A stretch of DNA of 64,000 nucleotides from Clostridium putrefaciens. Lineage in GTDB: Bacteria; Bacillota; Clostridia; Clostridiales; Clostridiaceae. Positions 6,890 through 15,221 of this stretch are shown here, one piece after another (the stretch's first letter is position 1; each line of letters starts with the position of its first letter). Both the position numbers and the translations under genes were made by a program. The DNA is taken from NCBI RefSeq assembly GCF_900461105.1, contig NZ_UFWZ01000001.1, forward strand, positions 2,232,001 to 2,296,000, written 5' to 3'. The notes beneath the pieces are model-generated. The model worked only from the letters and a program-made list of their open reading frames with translations, was not told the origin of the DNA and ran no database searches.

Positions 6890-9154
6890 TTATTCAATAA
6901 AATCTGTGTTTTTAAGGCGAACTCCAATAATAAAAATACCTTTTGAATACTTTTTACGATTTAGACCTGCAACCTCAAGTGCAGCATAGAAGTCTGTGGT
7001 ACTCCTCGTGTACTCTCCTGTTCTCAAACAATAAGCACGGTATTCTTGATAAAACTCTCCTGACTTTTGTTTATAGCTAGAGTCAAGTTCACAACACTCA
7101 TCAAGAAATGCTCCAAGCCAGTCATTATTAGCACGATAGCTATTAATCGCATTTTCAACACATGATGGAAGCTTTAACTTAAAGTCATTTGCAATAACCT
7201 TCTTTGCACCTTCTATAATCCAAGCTAATACATAGGGGCCAGCATCTTGGACTAGGTAATCTGTATAGTTTTTAATATCACTATTACCCTCTATTTTTGC
7301 GTTAAAAGGAATAACAATTAATCTACGCCATGTACCTTCATCATTAGCACCTACCCTTGGCAGATGATTTGTATATAGTACAAGGGTGTGGCTTGGCACA
7401 TACTTGAAGGGGTCCTTATACTTCTTCTCTGCCATAACCTCATCTGTAGAACATAGCTGCTTAATGACGGAAGTATTCAGCCGCATACCTTCTTCTAATT
7501 CAGCTGCTATTATAAGACGTTTACCTTTAAGTTCTGCCATCTCCGGTTTAACATTCCTCTTACACCCAACTGTCAATGCATCTGATGACATAGAACCACT
7601 ATAGGTACCAAGGATTCTTGAGATAGTGTTCCAGAAAGTAGATTTACCGTTGCGACCTTCGCCATAAGAAATGATGAGAGCTTCTACATACACCTTCCCT
7701 ATGGATGCAAGACCTACAATCTGCTGAACATAATCAATAAGTTCCTGGTCATCGCAGAAAAAGGTATCAAGTGCATCAAGCCACAGCTGCTTGCCGTTAT
7801 CTCCTGGAGTAACCGAGGTCTGTTTTGTAATGTAATCCATGGCATCGGGTTTATGCATTCTTAAAAGCCCATCTTTTAAATGATAAGTTGCTCCCGGTGT
7901 ATTAAGAAGAAACTCATCTTTATCTAAATCACTGACACTAATAGAAAGCATAGGCTTTGCAGCCTGTAAGGCACTCATTACATATTTCATGTCACGACGC
8001 TTCATAACAAACGTTCTGTATGATACTGCAGATAAATATTCACGATATGTATCTAACTGCTGACCTTGTAATGAATTTTCAAATTTCTTTCCTCCTGCCT
8101 TAACATCATCTATAGATACTCCAACTGCTACAACAGCATCCATCGCTCTTTGTACTTCATCTAAAGCATGTGCAAGCTGTAAATCCAAGAATTCCTCCAT
8201 TGCCCCAACAGCCTGTTGTTTTGACTCCACCCAATATTCCCCATTAAAGCGAAGATAATCAGTGGCATCTGTATAACAAAGTTCATTTCCATATTCATGG
8301 GTAAGGATCTTTGCCTGACCTATATCAGAGAAATCTGAAGGTTTTAAGGACTTTCCTTTAAAGTCATCATTAAAATCCTCTGGGGCAACATAACCTTCTT
8401 GGTCTTGTACTTTTTCAGCAAACTTCACGGCGCTGTTCCATATAGTAGCAAGTTCCTCATCATCCATAGGAGGATCGCACTTCTTTGCCTCATCAAGAAA
8501 AATCTGATGCGCCTTTTCTATAGCACCATAACGTTTTGCCACTCTACCTGCAAAACGTGATAATGTACTGTTTCTCTTTCCTTCTGGAATAGAAGAAACT
8601 TCTGTTGTTTCATTATCTTCATCGCCTTTATCTACAGGTAATTCCTCTTCAATAGTCTCCCAGCCATCATGCCATATAACTTCATCGCAATCAGCACCAA
8701 ATATAAAACGAGCTGCATCTAAGGCGTTATTATCAAAGAACGGAAATGTCTCCTGTATCCTTCTTTTCAGCTTCACATACTTTATGTTATCTGTGCATGG
8801 GCGAATAAGGAAATATATATGAAACCTTGGTCTTGCTGATTTGTCATCCTTCTGTTTCATATGATTACGGCTTGGTGCAATGGCATAAGAAACATCTGGT
8901 AGAAGTTCATCTATTCTTTCCGGAGTAATCCATTCATTTTCTTTTTCTGAATGGTCATTATCACAATCCATTACAACTACTACAGATTCTTTAAAGTTAT
9001 CTGCACTACGATAATTATTTTTGTACTCTGCACAAACATGATCCATTTTAACTACTGCTTTTAATTCTTCTGCATTAGTTACCTCCACTCTGTTGGGGTA
9101 GCTACAGTTCTTGGTATTGCCTGTGCAATTTGCTGTATAAAATATTAACTTCAT
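6890..9154 (-). CDS. D5/P4-type primase-helicase
   Basis: About 754 residues. The N-terminal third (from MKLIFYTANC) contains VMDCDNDHSE and RPRFHIYFLIRP, a primase-like polymerase (AEP/D5 N) segment. The C-terminal part is an SF3 helicase with Walker A GEGRNGKST and a following FKYVPSHTLVLYTNHLP (motif C Asn). It should unwind and prime phage DNA. The ATG at 9154 has AAGGAGGA 7-9 bases upstream. It overlaps the DUF4406 stop by four bases. The DNA polymerase that would use its primers is encoded on the divergent plus-strand block. Confidence 0.88.
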   Translation of the reverse strand: MKLIFYTANCTGNTKNCSYPNRVEVTNAEELKAVVKMDHVCAEYKNNYRSADNFKESVVVVMDCDNDHSEKENEWITPERIDELLPDVSYAIAPSRNHMKQKDDKSARPRFHIYFLIRPCTDNIKYVKLKRRIQETFPFFDNNALDAARFIFGADCDEVIWHDGWETIEEELPVDKGDEDNETTEVSSIPEGKRNSTLSRFAGRVAKRYGAIEKAHQIFLDEAKKCDPPMDDEELATIWNSAVKFAEKVQDQEGYVAPEDFNDDFKGKSLKPSDFSDIGQAKILTHEYGNELCYTDATDYLRFNGEYWVESKQQAVGAMEEFLDLQLAHALDEVQRAMDAVVAVGVSIDDVKAGGKKFENSLQGQQLDTYREYLSAVSYRTFVMKRRDMKYVMSALQAAKPMLSISVSDLDKDEFLLNTPGATYHLKDGLLRMHKPDAMDYITKQTSVTPGDNGKQLWLDALDTFFCDDQELIDYVQQIVGLASIGKVYVEALIISYGEGRNGKSTFWNTISRILGTYSGSMSSDALTVGCKRNVKPEMAELKGKRLIIAAELEEGMRLNTSVIKQLCSTDEVMAEKKYKDPFKYVPSHTLVLYTNHLPRVGANDEGTWRRLIVIPFNAKIEGNSDIKNYTDYLVQDAGPYVLAWIIEGAKKVIANDFKLKLPSCVENAINSYRANNDWLGAFLDECCELDSSYKQKSGEFYQEYRAYCLRTGEYTRSTTDFYAALEVAGLNRKKYSKGIFIIGVRLKNTDFIE

Positions 9155-9582
9155 ATGCTTTCCTCCTTTAAGTTCTCTGTGAAATAACGGATTGCCATAC
9201 ATCTTTGCTTGGCTTTTTGAATTTCTACTCTCATACCTTCTGATATTCTTTCTCCAAACACCCATAGTTCATTACACTTACCAAGTAAGACCATATTCAT
9301 AAACATGGCTAATTCCCTTTCCTGTGGAATGTCATCATTCATAAACTGTGGAAAAAGCAAATGTGGAGCAATAGGAATACCATTCTTCTCTAATGTAAAT
9401 CTACAAAAACCCCGAGCCTTTTTTACATTTACATCAACATCCCCTGAATAGGGTGAACAAACATATACAAGAGGTTTGAAGGCAGCATTTTTTTCTGCCC
9501 TCTCCTCTCTAATAATATTTGTAAGAGCCTCATAGGTTGTTGGGTCATAGTAACCTTGTGAGTTATATTTGTTTATGCACAT
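9151..9582 (-). CDS. DUF4406 family phage protein
   Basis: A 143-residue protein starting MCINKYNSQGYYDPTTYEAL. The segments KPLVYVCSPYSGDVDVNVKK, ARGFCRFTLEKNGIPIAPHL and GKCNELWVFGERISEGM match DUF4406, a nucleoside deoxyribosyltransferase-like fold found in phages. The reaction is not established; SPYSG and ELWVFG correspond to substrate-pocket segments of that fold. GGAGG lies 8 bases before the ATG at 9582. The 5' end overlaps the preceding gene by 20 bp and the 3' end overlaps the primase gene by 4 bp. Confidence 0.75.
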   Translation of the reverse strand: MCINKYNSQGYYDPTTYEALTNIIREERAEKNAAFKPLVYVCSPYSGDVDVNVKKARGFCRFTLEKNGIPIAPHLLFPQFMNDDIPQERELAMFMNMVLLGKCNELWVFGERISEGMRVEIQKAKQRCMAIRYFTENLKEESI

Positions 9583-9796
9583 AACCCTTACCTCCATAAC
9601 TCGCTCTGATTTCTTTACTACACTCATTGTAATAGACAGATGTTCCGTATAAATCTTCATTCCTATCAGCAAATATTTGTAAAAGATCAACATTAACTTT
9701 ACATCCACAAATAGGGCAGATACAGAATACATTTTCATCATTTATTTCCATGGACACTTTTATAGCATCATTTCTTTTTTCCTTAACATAAAACAT
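9563..9796 (-). CDS. Small Cys-rich phage protein
   Basis: A 77-residue protein beginning MFYVKEKRNDAIKVSMEIND. Residues about 25-60 carry CICPICGC and a later NECSKE, a likely zinc-binding site of the CPxCG type. The hydrophobic VNVDLLQIFADRNEDLYG follows the first pair. Function is unknown. It is preceded by GAGGAAAT and lies between the Rha-like regulator and DUF4406. The C-terminus is translated in a different frame from the overlapping DUF4406 start, so this is a true overlap. Confidence 0.65.
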   Translation of the reverse strand: MFYVKEKRNDAIKVSMEINDENVFCICPICGCKVNVDLLQIFADRNEDLYGTSVYYNECSKEIRASYGGKGYVHKQI

Positions 9797-9811
9797 TAAA
9801 ATTTCCTCCTC

Positions 9812-10480
9812 TTATATGGATTTGTCCTTCATCTTAGTAACGTACCATTCAAGGTGATGCTTACGCTGCTCATAATCTGGTACTGCCACAAGCAAACCTA
9901 TATCAACCTTTTGTAAGATTTCAAGCATATTGATTTGCTCATCACTAAGGTGTGGTCTAATACTTTTTCCTTTTTCTATGTTGTTAGCCAATCTAAATTG
10001 CTTTGCTGACATCCCAACTACAATGCGGTTAAGCATATCGCATTCATTAATAAAGTGATAAGGTTTTGGGTTTTCATGTATTAACTTGATGTTTTCTGTT
10101 AATAACGGAAACTCCTTGCGTGCAGATACTAATGTTTTTATAAATTGCTCCATTTCATTAAAGCGTTTGATATACAATTCCTTAAAACGCATTGCCTTTT
10201 GTCCTGTGTATCCCATAACTAGCATCGTAAAACCATCTCTAGTCATGTTATAACAAGGCTGTTTTTTCCCTTGTGCATTCAAATAATGGGACAATCCATA
10301 ATTGGATAGTCGAAATTCCTCACTCAACCCTGAACTTGGCTCAATGATTTTTGCAATGTCACGTAGCACATGAAAATGTTCTTTTTCAAAGGATTTTGCC
10401 ACGTATAGGCTATCCACTCTTGCAGTATCCTTTGTGTCGGCAAATATGCCATATTGGTCTTTAGGTATTAATTCTTTCAT
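9812..10480 (-). CDS. Rha family phage regulatory protein
   Basis: A 222-residue protein. The N-terminal half (ARVDSLYVAKSFEKEHFHVL, then NYGLSHYLNAQGKKQPCYNM and TRDGFTMLVMGYTGQKAMRF) is the Phage_pRha domain, first described in lambdoid phages as interfering with infection in the absence of host IHF. The C-terminal half is helical and less conserved. The ATG at 10480 has AAGGAG 8 bases upstream; a GTG three codons earlier overlaps that site. It is the first gene of the minus-strand block and faces the repeat-rich control region. Confidence 0.82.
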   Translation of the reverse strand: MKELIPKDQYGIFADTKDTARVDSLYVAKSFEKEHFHVLRDIAKIIEPSSGLSEEFRLSNYGLSHYLNAQGKKQPCYNMTRDGFTMLVMGYTGQKAMRFKELYIKRFNEMEQFIKTLVSARKEFPLLTENIKLIHENPKPYHFINECDMLNRIVVGMSAKQFRLANNIEKGKSIRPHLSDEQINMLEILQKVDIGLLVAVPDYEQRKHHLEWYVTKMKDKSI

Positions 10481-10527
10481 AACATCCACTCCTTAAAAAT
10501 TTATAGGGAATCCCCCTATAACTCTCT

Positions 10528-10560
10528 AAGGACAGAACCTTTAATTTTGGACGGAAATTT
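10528..10560 (+). repeat. Bipartite GGAC element, copy A
   Basis: AAGGACA at 10528-10534, 14 bases, then GGACGGAAATTT at 10549-10560. The two GGAC cores are 19 bp apart start to start. It points toward copies B and C. Confidence 0.75.
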
Positions 10561-10625
10561 TTAGCTATATTCTTTAAATAGAATTACTTCCTTTAAATAA
10601 GTGAAATTGAAGTATCCTCTTTACG

Positions 10626-10642
10626 AAGGACATTTTTGTCCC
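10626..10642. repeat. GGACA half-site palindrome
   Basis: AAGGACA followed after TTTT by TGTCCC: two copies of the GGACA half-site in inverted orientation and almost in contact, in the centre of the array. Confidence 0.6.
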
Positions 10643-10763
10643 TCGTAATATAATCTGCAGCTAATACTTTCGCTCTAAAATAAGCAAAAGTATGTATCAT
10701 CAAAAATACATACCTATAAATTCTTAGAATTTAAATTATTTTTTCAAAGCAAATATTTTAAAT

Positions 10764-10798
10764 AAATTTCCGTCCAGTTTACTAACTTTTGTCCTAAG
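10764..10798 (-). repeat. Bipartite GGAC element, copy B
   Basis: On the minus strand this reads TAGGACA, 14 bases, GGACGGAAATTT, the same spacing as copy A and with the same AAATTT flank, but in opposite orientation. Confidence 0.75.
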
Positions 10799-10840
10799 GA
10801 AGATGGAAGGGCAATGGTCATAAAAAATCTTCTAAAAAAA

Positions 10841-10870
10841 TCCGTCCAAACCACAGACTTTTGTCCTTAG
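10841..10870 (-). repeat. Bipartite GGAC element, copy C
   Basis: On the minus strand this reads AAGGACA, 14 bases, GGACGGA. It shares the AAAGT start of the spacer with copy B and lies about 70 bp beyond it. Confidence 0.75.
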
Positions 10871-10912
10871 AAAAGTAGAGAGGTTCTTAACCCTCAGAAA
10901 GGTGGTGATACT

Positions 10913-11074
10913 ATGCAAGCTGAAACAACTACTAACACTAAATGCAAACAAGATACTAGCTTAGATGAAGAACTTTCAGATGTTCTAATTGCAATCAGTG
11001 TTATATCAAAAAGGCTATCAAGAAAATTAATCCAGCAACAATTAAATATGGAAGGAGAAAACACCAATGGGTAA
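10913..11074 (+). CDS. Small phage protein (53 aa)
   Basis: The frame starts MQAETTTNTKCKQDTSLDEE, continues LSDVLIAISVISKRLSRKL and ends with a Gln-rich tail. The ELSDxLIAISVxxKRL helix is recurrent in small prophage proteins encoded just before DUF2800 genes. AAAGGTGGTGAT precedes the ATG. The end overlaps the next gene by 8 bp. Function is unknown. Confidence 0.65.
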   Translation: MQAETTTNTKCKQDTSLDEELSDVLIAISVISKRLSRKLIQQQLNMEGENTNG

Positions 11075-11417
11075 GATGAAAAAATTATCTGCTGAACTTG
11101 ATGAACTTAAGAAATGCGGAGAAATCTTAATTGGGATCTCAGATACTTTGAAAGAATTGTTTTCTACGGCAGAGGAAAAGAAGCCAATCAAAGAGCCTAA
11201 CAAGAAAGAAGCCTTGGTAGAAGAAATACCAAAGCTTGAGAGGAAGGCACTATTACTTACTGATGTACGTGCTGTCCTAGCAGATAAATCACGTAATGGA
11301 TATACCTCGGATGTTAAAGCACTTCTTTTAAAATATGGTGCAGACAAACTATCAGCTATAAATCCTAAAGACTACGAAGCCTTACTTGCAGAGGCTGAGG
11401 TGATTGGAAATGACTAA
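11067..11417 (+). CDS. Conserved phage protein, replication module (116 aa)
   Basis: A helical N-terminal half (MGKMKKLSAELDELKKCGEI..) is followed by LLLTDVRAVLADKSRNGYTS and LLKYGADKLSAINPKDYEAL. The second part is a short conserved domain found in Firmicute prophages next to DUF2800; some database entries label it rRNA biogenesis-like without evidence. It could be a small DNA-binding or scaffold protein. The ATG at 11067 has GGAAGGAG about 9 bases upstream. The gene is translationally coupled on both sides. Confidence 0.65.
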   Translation: MGKMKKLSAELDELKKCGEILIGISDTLKELFSTAEEKKPIKEPNKKEALVEEIPKLERKALLLTDVRAVLADKSRNGYTSDVKALLLKYGADKLSAINPKDYEALLAEAEVIGND

Positions 11418-12531
11418 ACACGCATTACTTTCAGCTTCATCTAGCCACAGGTGGCTAAATTGCCCACCTTCAGCAAAGTTATGTGTAGAACAAGGTGACA
11501 AAGGCAGCGCTTATGCACAGCAAGGTACTGATGCACACAGTTTATGTCAGTACAAGTTAGAAAAGATACTGGGCATAAATACCCAAAATCCAATAAATAA
11601 TCTAGAATACTACGATGCGGAGATGGAAAACTGCGCAAATGAATACGCATCCTTTATCTTGGAGCAGATAGAGGAAGTAAAGCATCATTGTTCCGACCCT
11701 TTGGTCTTAATTGAGCAACACCTTAACTTCTCTAAATATGTAGAGGAAGGTTTTGGCACAGGTGACTGTGTCATCGTTTCAGATAAAGTTTTACAGGTAA
11801 TTGACTATAAGCATGGACTTGGAATTTTGATATCTTCAGAAGATAATCCACAAATGATGTGCTATGCACTTGGTGCCTTAGAACTTTTCGATGGCATCTA
11901 TAATGTAGATATTATAAAGATGACAGTTTTTCAGCCACGTAGAGACAATGTTAGCACCTATACCTTATCAAAGGAAGACCTAGTCAAATGGGGAAATGAA
12001 GTTCTCTCTCCTATTGCTAAACTTGCTTATGCTGGAGAGGGAGAATTCAAAGCTGGTGACCACTGCCAGTTCTGCAAAGTAAAAGCTACTTGCCGTAAAC
12101 GTGCCGAATATAACCTTGAACTTGCAAAGTACGATTTTGAAATGCCAGTCACCTTGGATAACACAGAAGTTGAGGTCATTCTTGCAAAGGTTGATAACTT
12201 TGTAGCCTGGGTTAACGACATCAAGGAATATGCCTTACAACAGTCTCTCAGTGGTACGAAGTACGAGGGATTCAAACTTGTAGAGGGACGTTCCACAAGA
12301 AAATATACCAATGAACAGGCTGTCGCAGAGGCTATCAATTCAGCAGGCTTTAATCCTTACGAACAGAAACTCCTCGGAATTACAGCAATGACTTCGATTC
12401 TTGGCAAAACGAAGTTTGAAGAAATCCTAGGTAGTCTTGTCTACAAGTCACCAGGTAAACCAACACTCGTACCATGCTCAGATAAAAGACCCACATTGAA
12501 TACGGCAGCCAATGATTTTATTAAAGAATAA
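11410..12531 (+). CDS. DUF2800 phage protein (RecB-like nuclease fold)
   Basis: A 373-residue protein starting MTKHALLSASSSHRWLNCPP. The signature LSASSSHRWLNCPPS and the later IEQHLNF...GTGDCVIV, LQVIDYKHGLG (D...K of a PD-(D/E)xK site) and FCKVKATCRKRAEYNL (Cys cluster) are typical of DUF2800, a Cas4/AddB-like nuclease family of phage recombination modules. It probably works with the ssDNA-binding protein encoded next. The ATG at 11410 has GAGGTG 7 bases upstream, inside the previous gene. Confidence 0.85.
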   Translation: MTKHALLSASSSHRWLNCPPSAKLCVEQGDKGSAYAQQGTDAHSLCQYKLEKILGINTQNPINNLEYYDAEMENCANEYASFILEQIEEVKHHCSDPLVLIEQHLNFSKYVEEGFGTGDCVIVSDKVLQVIDYKHGLGILISSEDNPQMMCYALGALELFDGIYNVDIIKMTVFQPRRDNVSTYTLSKEDLVKWGNEVLSPIAKLAYAGEGEFKAGDHCQFCKVKATCRKRAEYNLELAKYDFEMPVTLDNTEVEVILAKVDNFVAWVNDIKEYALQQSLSGTKYEGFKLVEGRSTRKYTNEQAVAEAINSAGFNPYEQKLLGITAMTSILGKTKFEEILGSLVYKSPGKPTLVPCSDKRPTLNTAANDFIKE

Positions 12532-12544
12532 GGGGGACAATATT

Positions 12545-13108
12545 ATGTCAAAAGTAGCAAATCCAACTAAAGTTATTACAGGTCCAAAAACAAGATGGTC
12601 TTATGCAAATGTATGGGATCCAAAGTCAATCAATGGAGGCACACCTAAATATAGCGTAAGCCTCATTATTCCTAAGTCCGATGTTAAGACAGTTGCAAAA
12701 ATCAAAGCAGCCATTGAGGCTGCTTATCAGGAAGGTCAGTCAAAGCTAAAAGCTAACGGCAAGTCAGTACCTGCACTTTCAACTCTTAAGACACCTCTTC
12801 GTGATGGCGATGTTGAAAGACCAGATGATCCTACTTATGCCAATGCATATTTTATAAACGCTAATAGTGCTACTGCACCAGGTGTTGTTGATGCAGACCG
12901 TAATCCTATCTTTGAGCGTTCCGAGGTGTACTCTGGTGTTTATGGCAGAGGCTCTATCAGTCTTTATGCCTTTAATTCTAACGGGAACCGTGGGATTGCT
13001 TGCAGCTTAAATAATCTACAGAAGATTTCAGATGGTGAGCCACTAGGTGGAAAATCACGTGCAGAAGATGATTTCTCAACAGACCCTGATGATGATTTCC
13101 TTTCATAA
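12545..13108 (+). CDS. DUF2815 single-strand DNA-binding-like protein
   Basis: A 187-residue protein starting MSKVANPTKVITGPKTRWSY and ending in the acidic tail DDFSTDPDDDFLS. The body (YSVSLIIPKSDVKTVAKIKA, PLRDGDVERPDDPTYANAYF, VYSGVYGRGSISLYAFN) fits DUF2815, a T7 gp2.5-like OB-fold family. The acidic C-terminus is a hallmark of ssDNA-binding proteins and would contact the polymerase and helicase. GGGGGACAA lies before the ATG at 12545. Confidence 0.85.
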   Translation: MSKVANPTKVITGPKTRWSYANVWDPKSINGGTPKYSVSLIIPKSDVKTVAKIKAAIEAAYQEGQSKLKANGKSVPALSTLKTPLRDGDVERPDDPTYANAYFINANSATAPGVVDADRNPIFERSEVYSGVYGRGSISLYAFNSNGNRGIACSLNNLQKISDGEPLGGKSRAEDDFSTDPDDDFLS

Positions 13109-13176
13109 AAAAATACTTAATCTCTAATTAGGTGGTGGCTATGCTACCACCTTTTATTATAAGGATGGTGATAATC

Positions 13177-15168
13177 ATGGATAAAATTAAAACATTATCA
13201 ATAGATCTCGAAACTTTTTCTGATGTGGATTTGAAAAAATGTGGTATTTACAAATATGCAGAATCCCATAACTTTGAGATTCTCCTCTTTGCTTATTCCA
13301 TCAATGGTGGTGAAGTTACTGTTATAGATCTAGCAAATGGTGAAGATGTTCCAATACGAATAATAACTTCCCTCTTAGATAAATCTGTTACTAAATGGGC
13401 ATTTAATGCAGCATTTGAGCGAATTTGTTTATCAATATGGCTTAAAAGAAATTATCCTGAATATTTCAGTAGCTACAGTACTAGCGACGATACCCTAAGT
13501 AACTACCTAGACCCTTCCTCATGGAAATGCTCTATGATATGGTCTGCTTATATCGGTCTACCATTATCACTTAAAGGTGTAGGTGGAGTCCTTGGATTTC
13601 AGGAACAGAAAATGAAAGAAGGCAAAGAACTAATCCGCTACTTCTGTGTTCCATGTAAACCCACAAAATCAAATGGTAGTAGAACTCGTAATCTTCCCAT
13701 GCATGATATAACAAAATGGGCAACCTTCGTCTCCTACAATCGTAGAGATGTTGAAGTTGAAATGTGTATACAGAAAAAGTTGTCTAAGTTTCCTGTACCT
13801 GAATTTCTGTGGAAAGAATATCACATAGACCAGAAAATTAATGACCGTGGAATAGCCATTGATATGGATGTTGTTAAACAAGCAATTAAGATGGATGAGA
13901 ATTCTAAGAAAGAACTCTCAAAAGAAATGAAGAAACTCACAAATCTAGATAATCCAAATTCTGTGGTACAGATGAAACAATGGTTATCTGACAATGGAGT
14001 TGAAACCGACACTCTTTGTAAAAAGGCTGTGGCAGAAATGCTAAAGGATGCTCCGCAGGAACTTGCCGATGTCCTTACTCTCCGTCAGCAGCTTGCCAAA
14101 TCAAGTATAAAGAAATATCAGGCAATGCAGAATGCCGTATGTGCTGATAGCCGTGCAAGGGGAATGTTCTTTTTCTACGGAGCAAATCGCAGTGGTAGGT
14201 GGGCTGGACGCTTAATCCAATTACAAAACTTACCTCAAAATCATATGCCAGATTTGGAGCAGGCTCGTGACCTTGTAAAAGGTGGTAACTATGATGCATT
14301 AGAAATACTTTATGATTCTATCCCACAAGTGTTGTCTGAGCTTATACGTACTGCTTTTATCCCAAAGATTGGATATAAGTTTATAGTAGCAGACTTTAGT
14401 GCAATCGAGGCGAGGGTACTCTCATACCTTGCAGATGAGTCTTGGAGAAATAAAGTCTTTGCTAATAGTGGAGATATTTATTGTGCAAGTGCCACTGCGA
14501 TGTTTGGTGTTCCAGTTGAAAAGCATGGCCAGAACAGCCATCTTCGTCAGAAAGGCAAGATAGCCGAACTTGCATTAGGATATGGTGGTGCATGTGGAGC
14601 CTTAAAGGCAATGGGAGCATTAGATATGGGACTTTCTGAAGAAGAACTACAGCCTTTGGTTGATGCATGGAGAACCTCAAATTCTAACATAGTACAGTTT
14701 TGGTGGGATGTTGATAAAGCAGTTAAAATTGCAATTAAACAGAAAACCTTCACTGAAACTCACGGTATCCATTTTATTTGTCAAAGTGCTATGCTCTTCA
14801 TCAAACTCCCATCTGGTAGAAGTCTAGCTTATGTAAAACCTAAAATTGGTATAAATCAATTTGGTGGTGAATCTGTAACCTATGAAGGTGTTGGTGCAAC
14901 AAAAAGATGGGAACGCATAGAAAGCTATGGGCCTAAATTTGTGGAAAATATTGTTCAGGCAATTTCAAGGGATATCCTTAGCTATGCCTTGCATACACTT
15001 AACCATTACTTCATCTGTGGTCATATTCATGATGAAGTAATCATTGAATGTCCTATGGATGAATCCTTGGATACAATTTGTGAACAGATGGGAATAACAC
15101 CTCCTTGGATTAAAGGTCTGCAGCTAAGAGCCGATGGCTATGAGACAATGTTTTACAAGAAAGATTAG
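13177..15168 (+). CDS. Family A phage DNA polymerase
   Basis: A 663-residue polymerase starting MDKIKTLSIDLETFSD. The N-terminal third is a DnaQ-like 3'-5' exonuclease (DLETFSD, FNAAFERIC). The C-terminal part has polymerase motif A (VADFSAIEARVLSYLA) and motif C (HDEVIIE), typical of the PolA fold. It should replicate phage DNA with the primase-helicase and the DUF2815 protein. GGATGGTG precedes the ATG at 13177; an upstream in-frame start has no ribosome binding site. A terminator follows immediately. Confidence 0.92.
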   Translation: MDKIKTLSIDLETFSDVDLKKCGIYKYAESHNFEILLFAYSINGGEVTVIDLANGEDVPIRIITSLLDKSVTKWAFNAAFERICLSIWLKRNYPEYFSSYSTSDDTLSNYLDPSSWKCSMIWSAYIGLPLSLKGVGGVLGFQEQKMKEGKELIRYFCVPCKPTKSNGSRTRNLPMHDITKWATFVSYNRRDVEVEMCIQKKLSKFPVPEFLWKEYHIDQKINDRGIAIDMDVVKQAIKMDENSKKELSKEMKKLTNLDNPNSVVQMKQWLSDNGVETDTLCKKAVAEMLKDAPQELADVLTLRQQLAKSSIKKYQAMQNAVCADSRARGMFFFYGANRSGRWAGRLIQLQNLPQNHMPDLEQARDLVKGGNYDALEILYDSIPQVLSELIRTAFIPKIGYKFIVADFSAIEARVLSYLADESWRNKVFANSGDIYCASATAMFGVPVEKHGQNSHLRQKGKIAELALGYGGACGALKAMGALDMGLSEEELQPLVDAWRTSNSNIVQFWWDVDKAVKIAIKQKTFTETHGIHFICQSAMLFIKLPSGRSLAYVKPKIGINQFGGESVTYEGVGATKRWERIESYGPKFVENIVQAISRDILSYALHTLNHYFICGHIHDEVIIECPMDESLDTICEQMGITPPWIKGLQLRADGYETMFYKKD

Positions 15169-15176
15169 CCAAAAGG

Positions 15177-15221
15177 TAGCAGCACTAATTCTATGTTCAA
15201 GTGCTGCTATCATAATTTTTT
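15177..15221 (+). terminator. Terminator of the polymerase block
   Basis: TAGCAGCACT (15177-15186) pairs perfectly with AGTGCTGCTA (15200-15209), followed by TCATAATTTTTT. It ends the plus-strand block before the convergent sigma-like gene. Confidence 0.75.

Larger units (their letters stand above)
10481..10912. promoter_or_regulatory. Divergent control region of the prophage replication modules
   Basis: 432 bp with no gene, between the minus-strand rha block and the plus-strand polymerase block. It holds three copies of AAGGACA-N14-GGACGGA (one on plus, two on minus), a perfect GGACA-TTTT-TGTCC-like palindrome, a TATAGGG/CCCTATA hairpin at 10502-10520 in the rha leader, and a very AT-rich core (10560-10765). 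The layout suits a phage operator array or a replication origin with iterons. No standard sigma-A promoter stands out. Confidence 0.6.

Noticed and set aside
11042-11347. 101-codon minus-strand frame opposite the plus-strand phage gene
   Set aside because: Antisense shadow with no ribosome binding site; the plus-strand gene has a good start and family resemblance.
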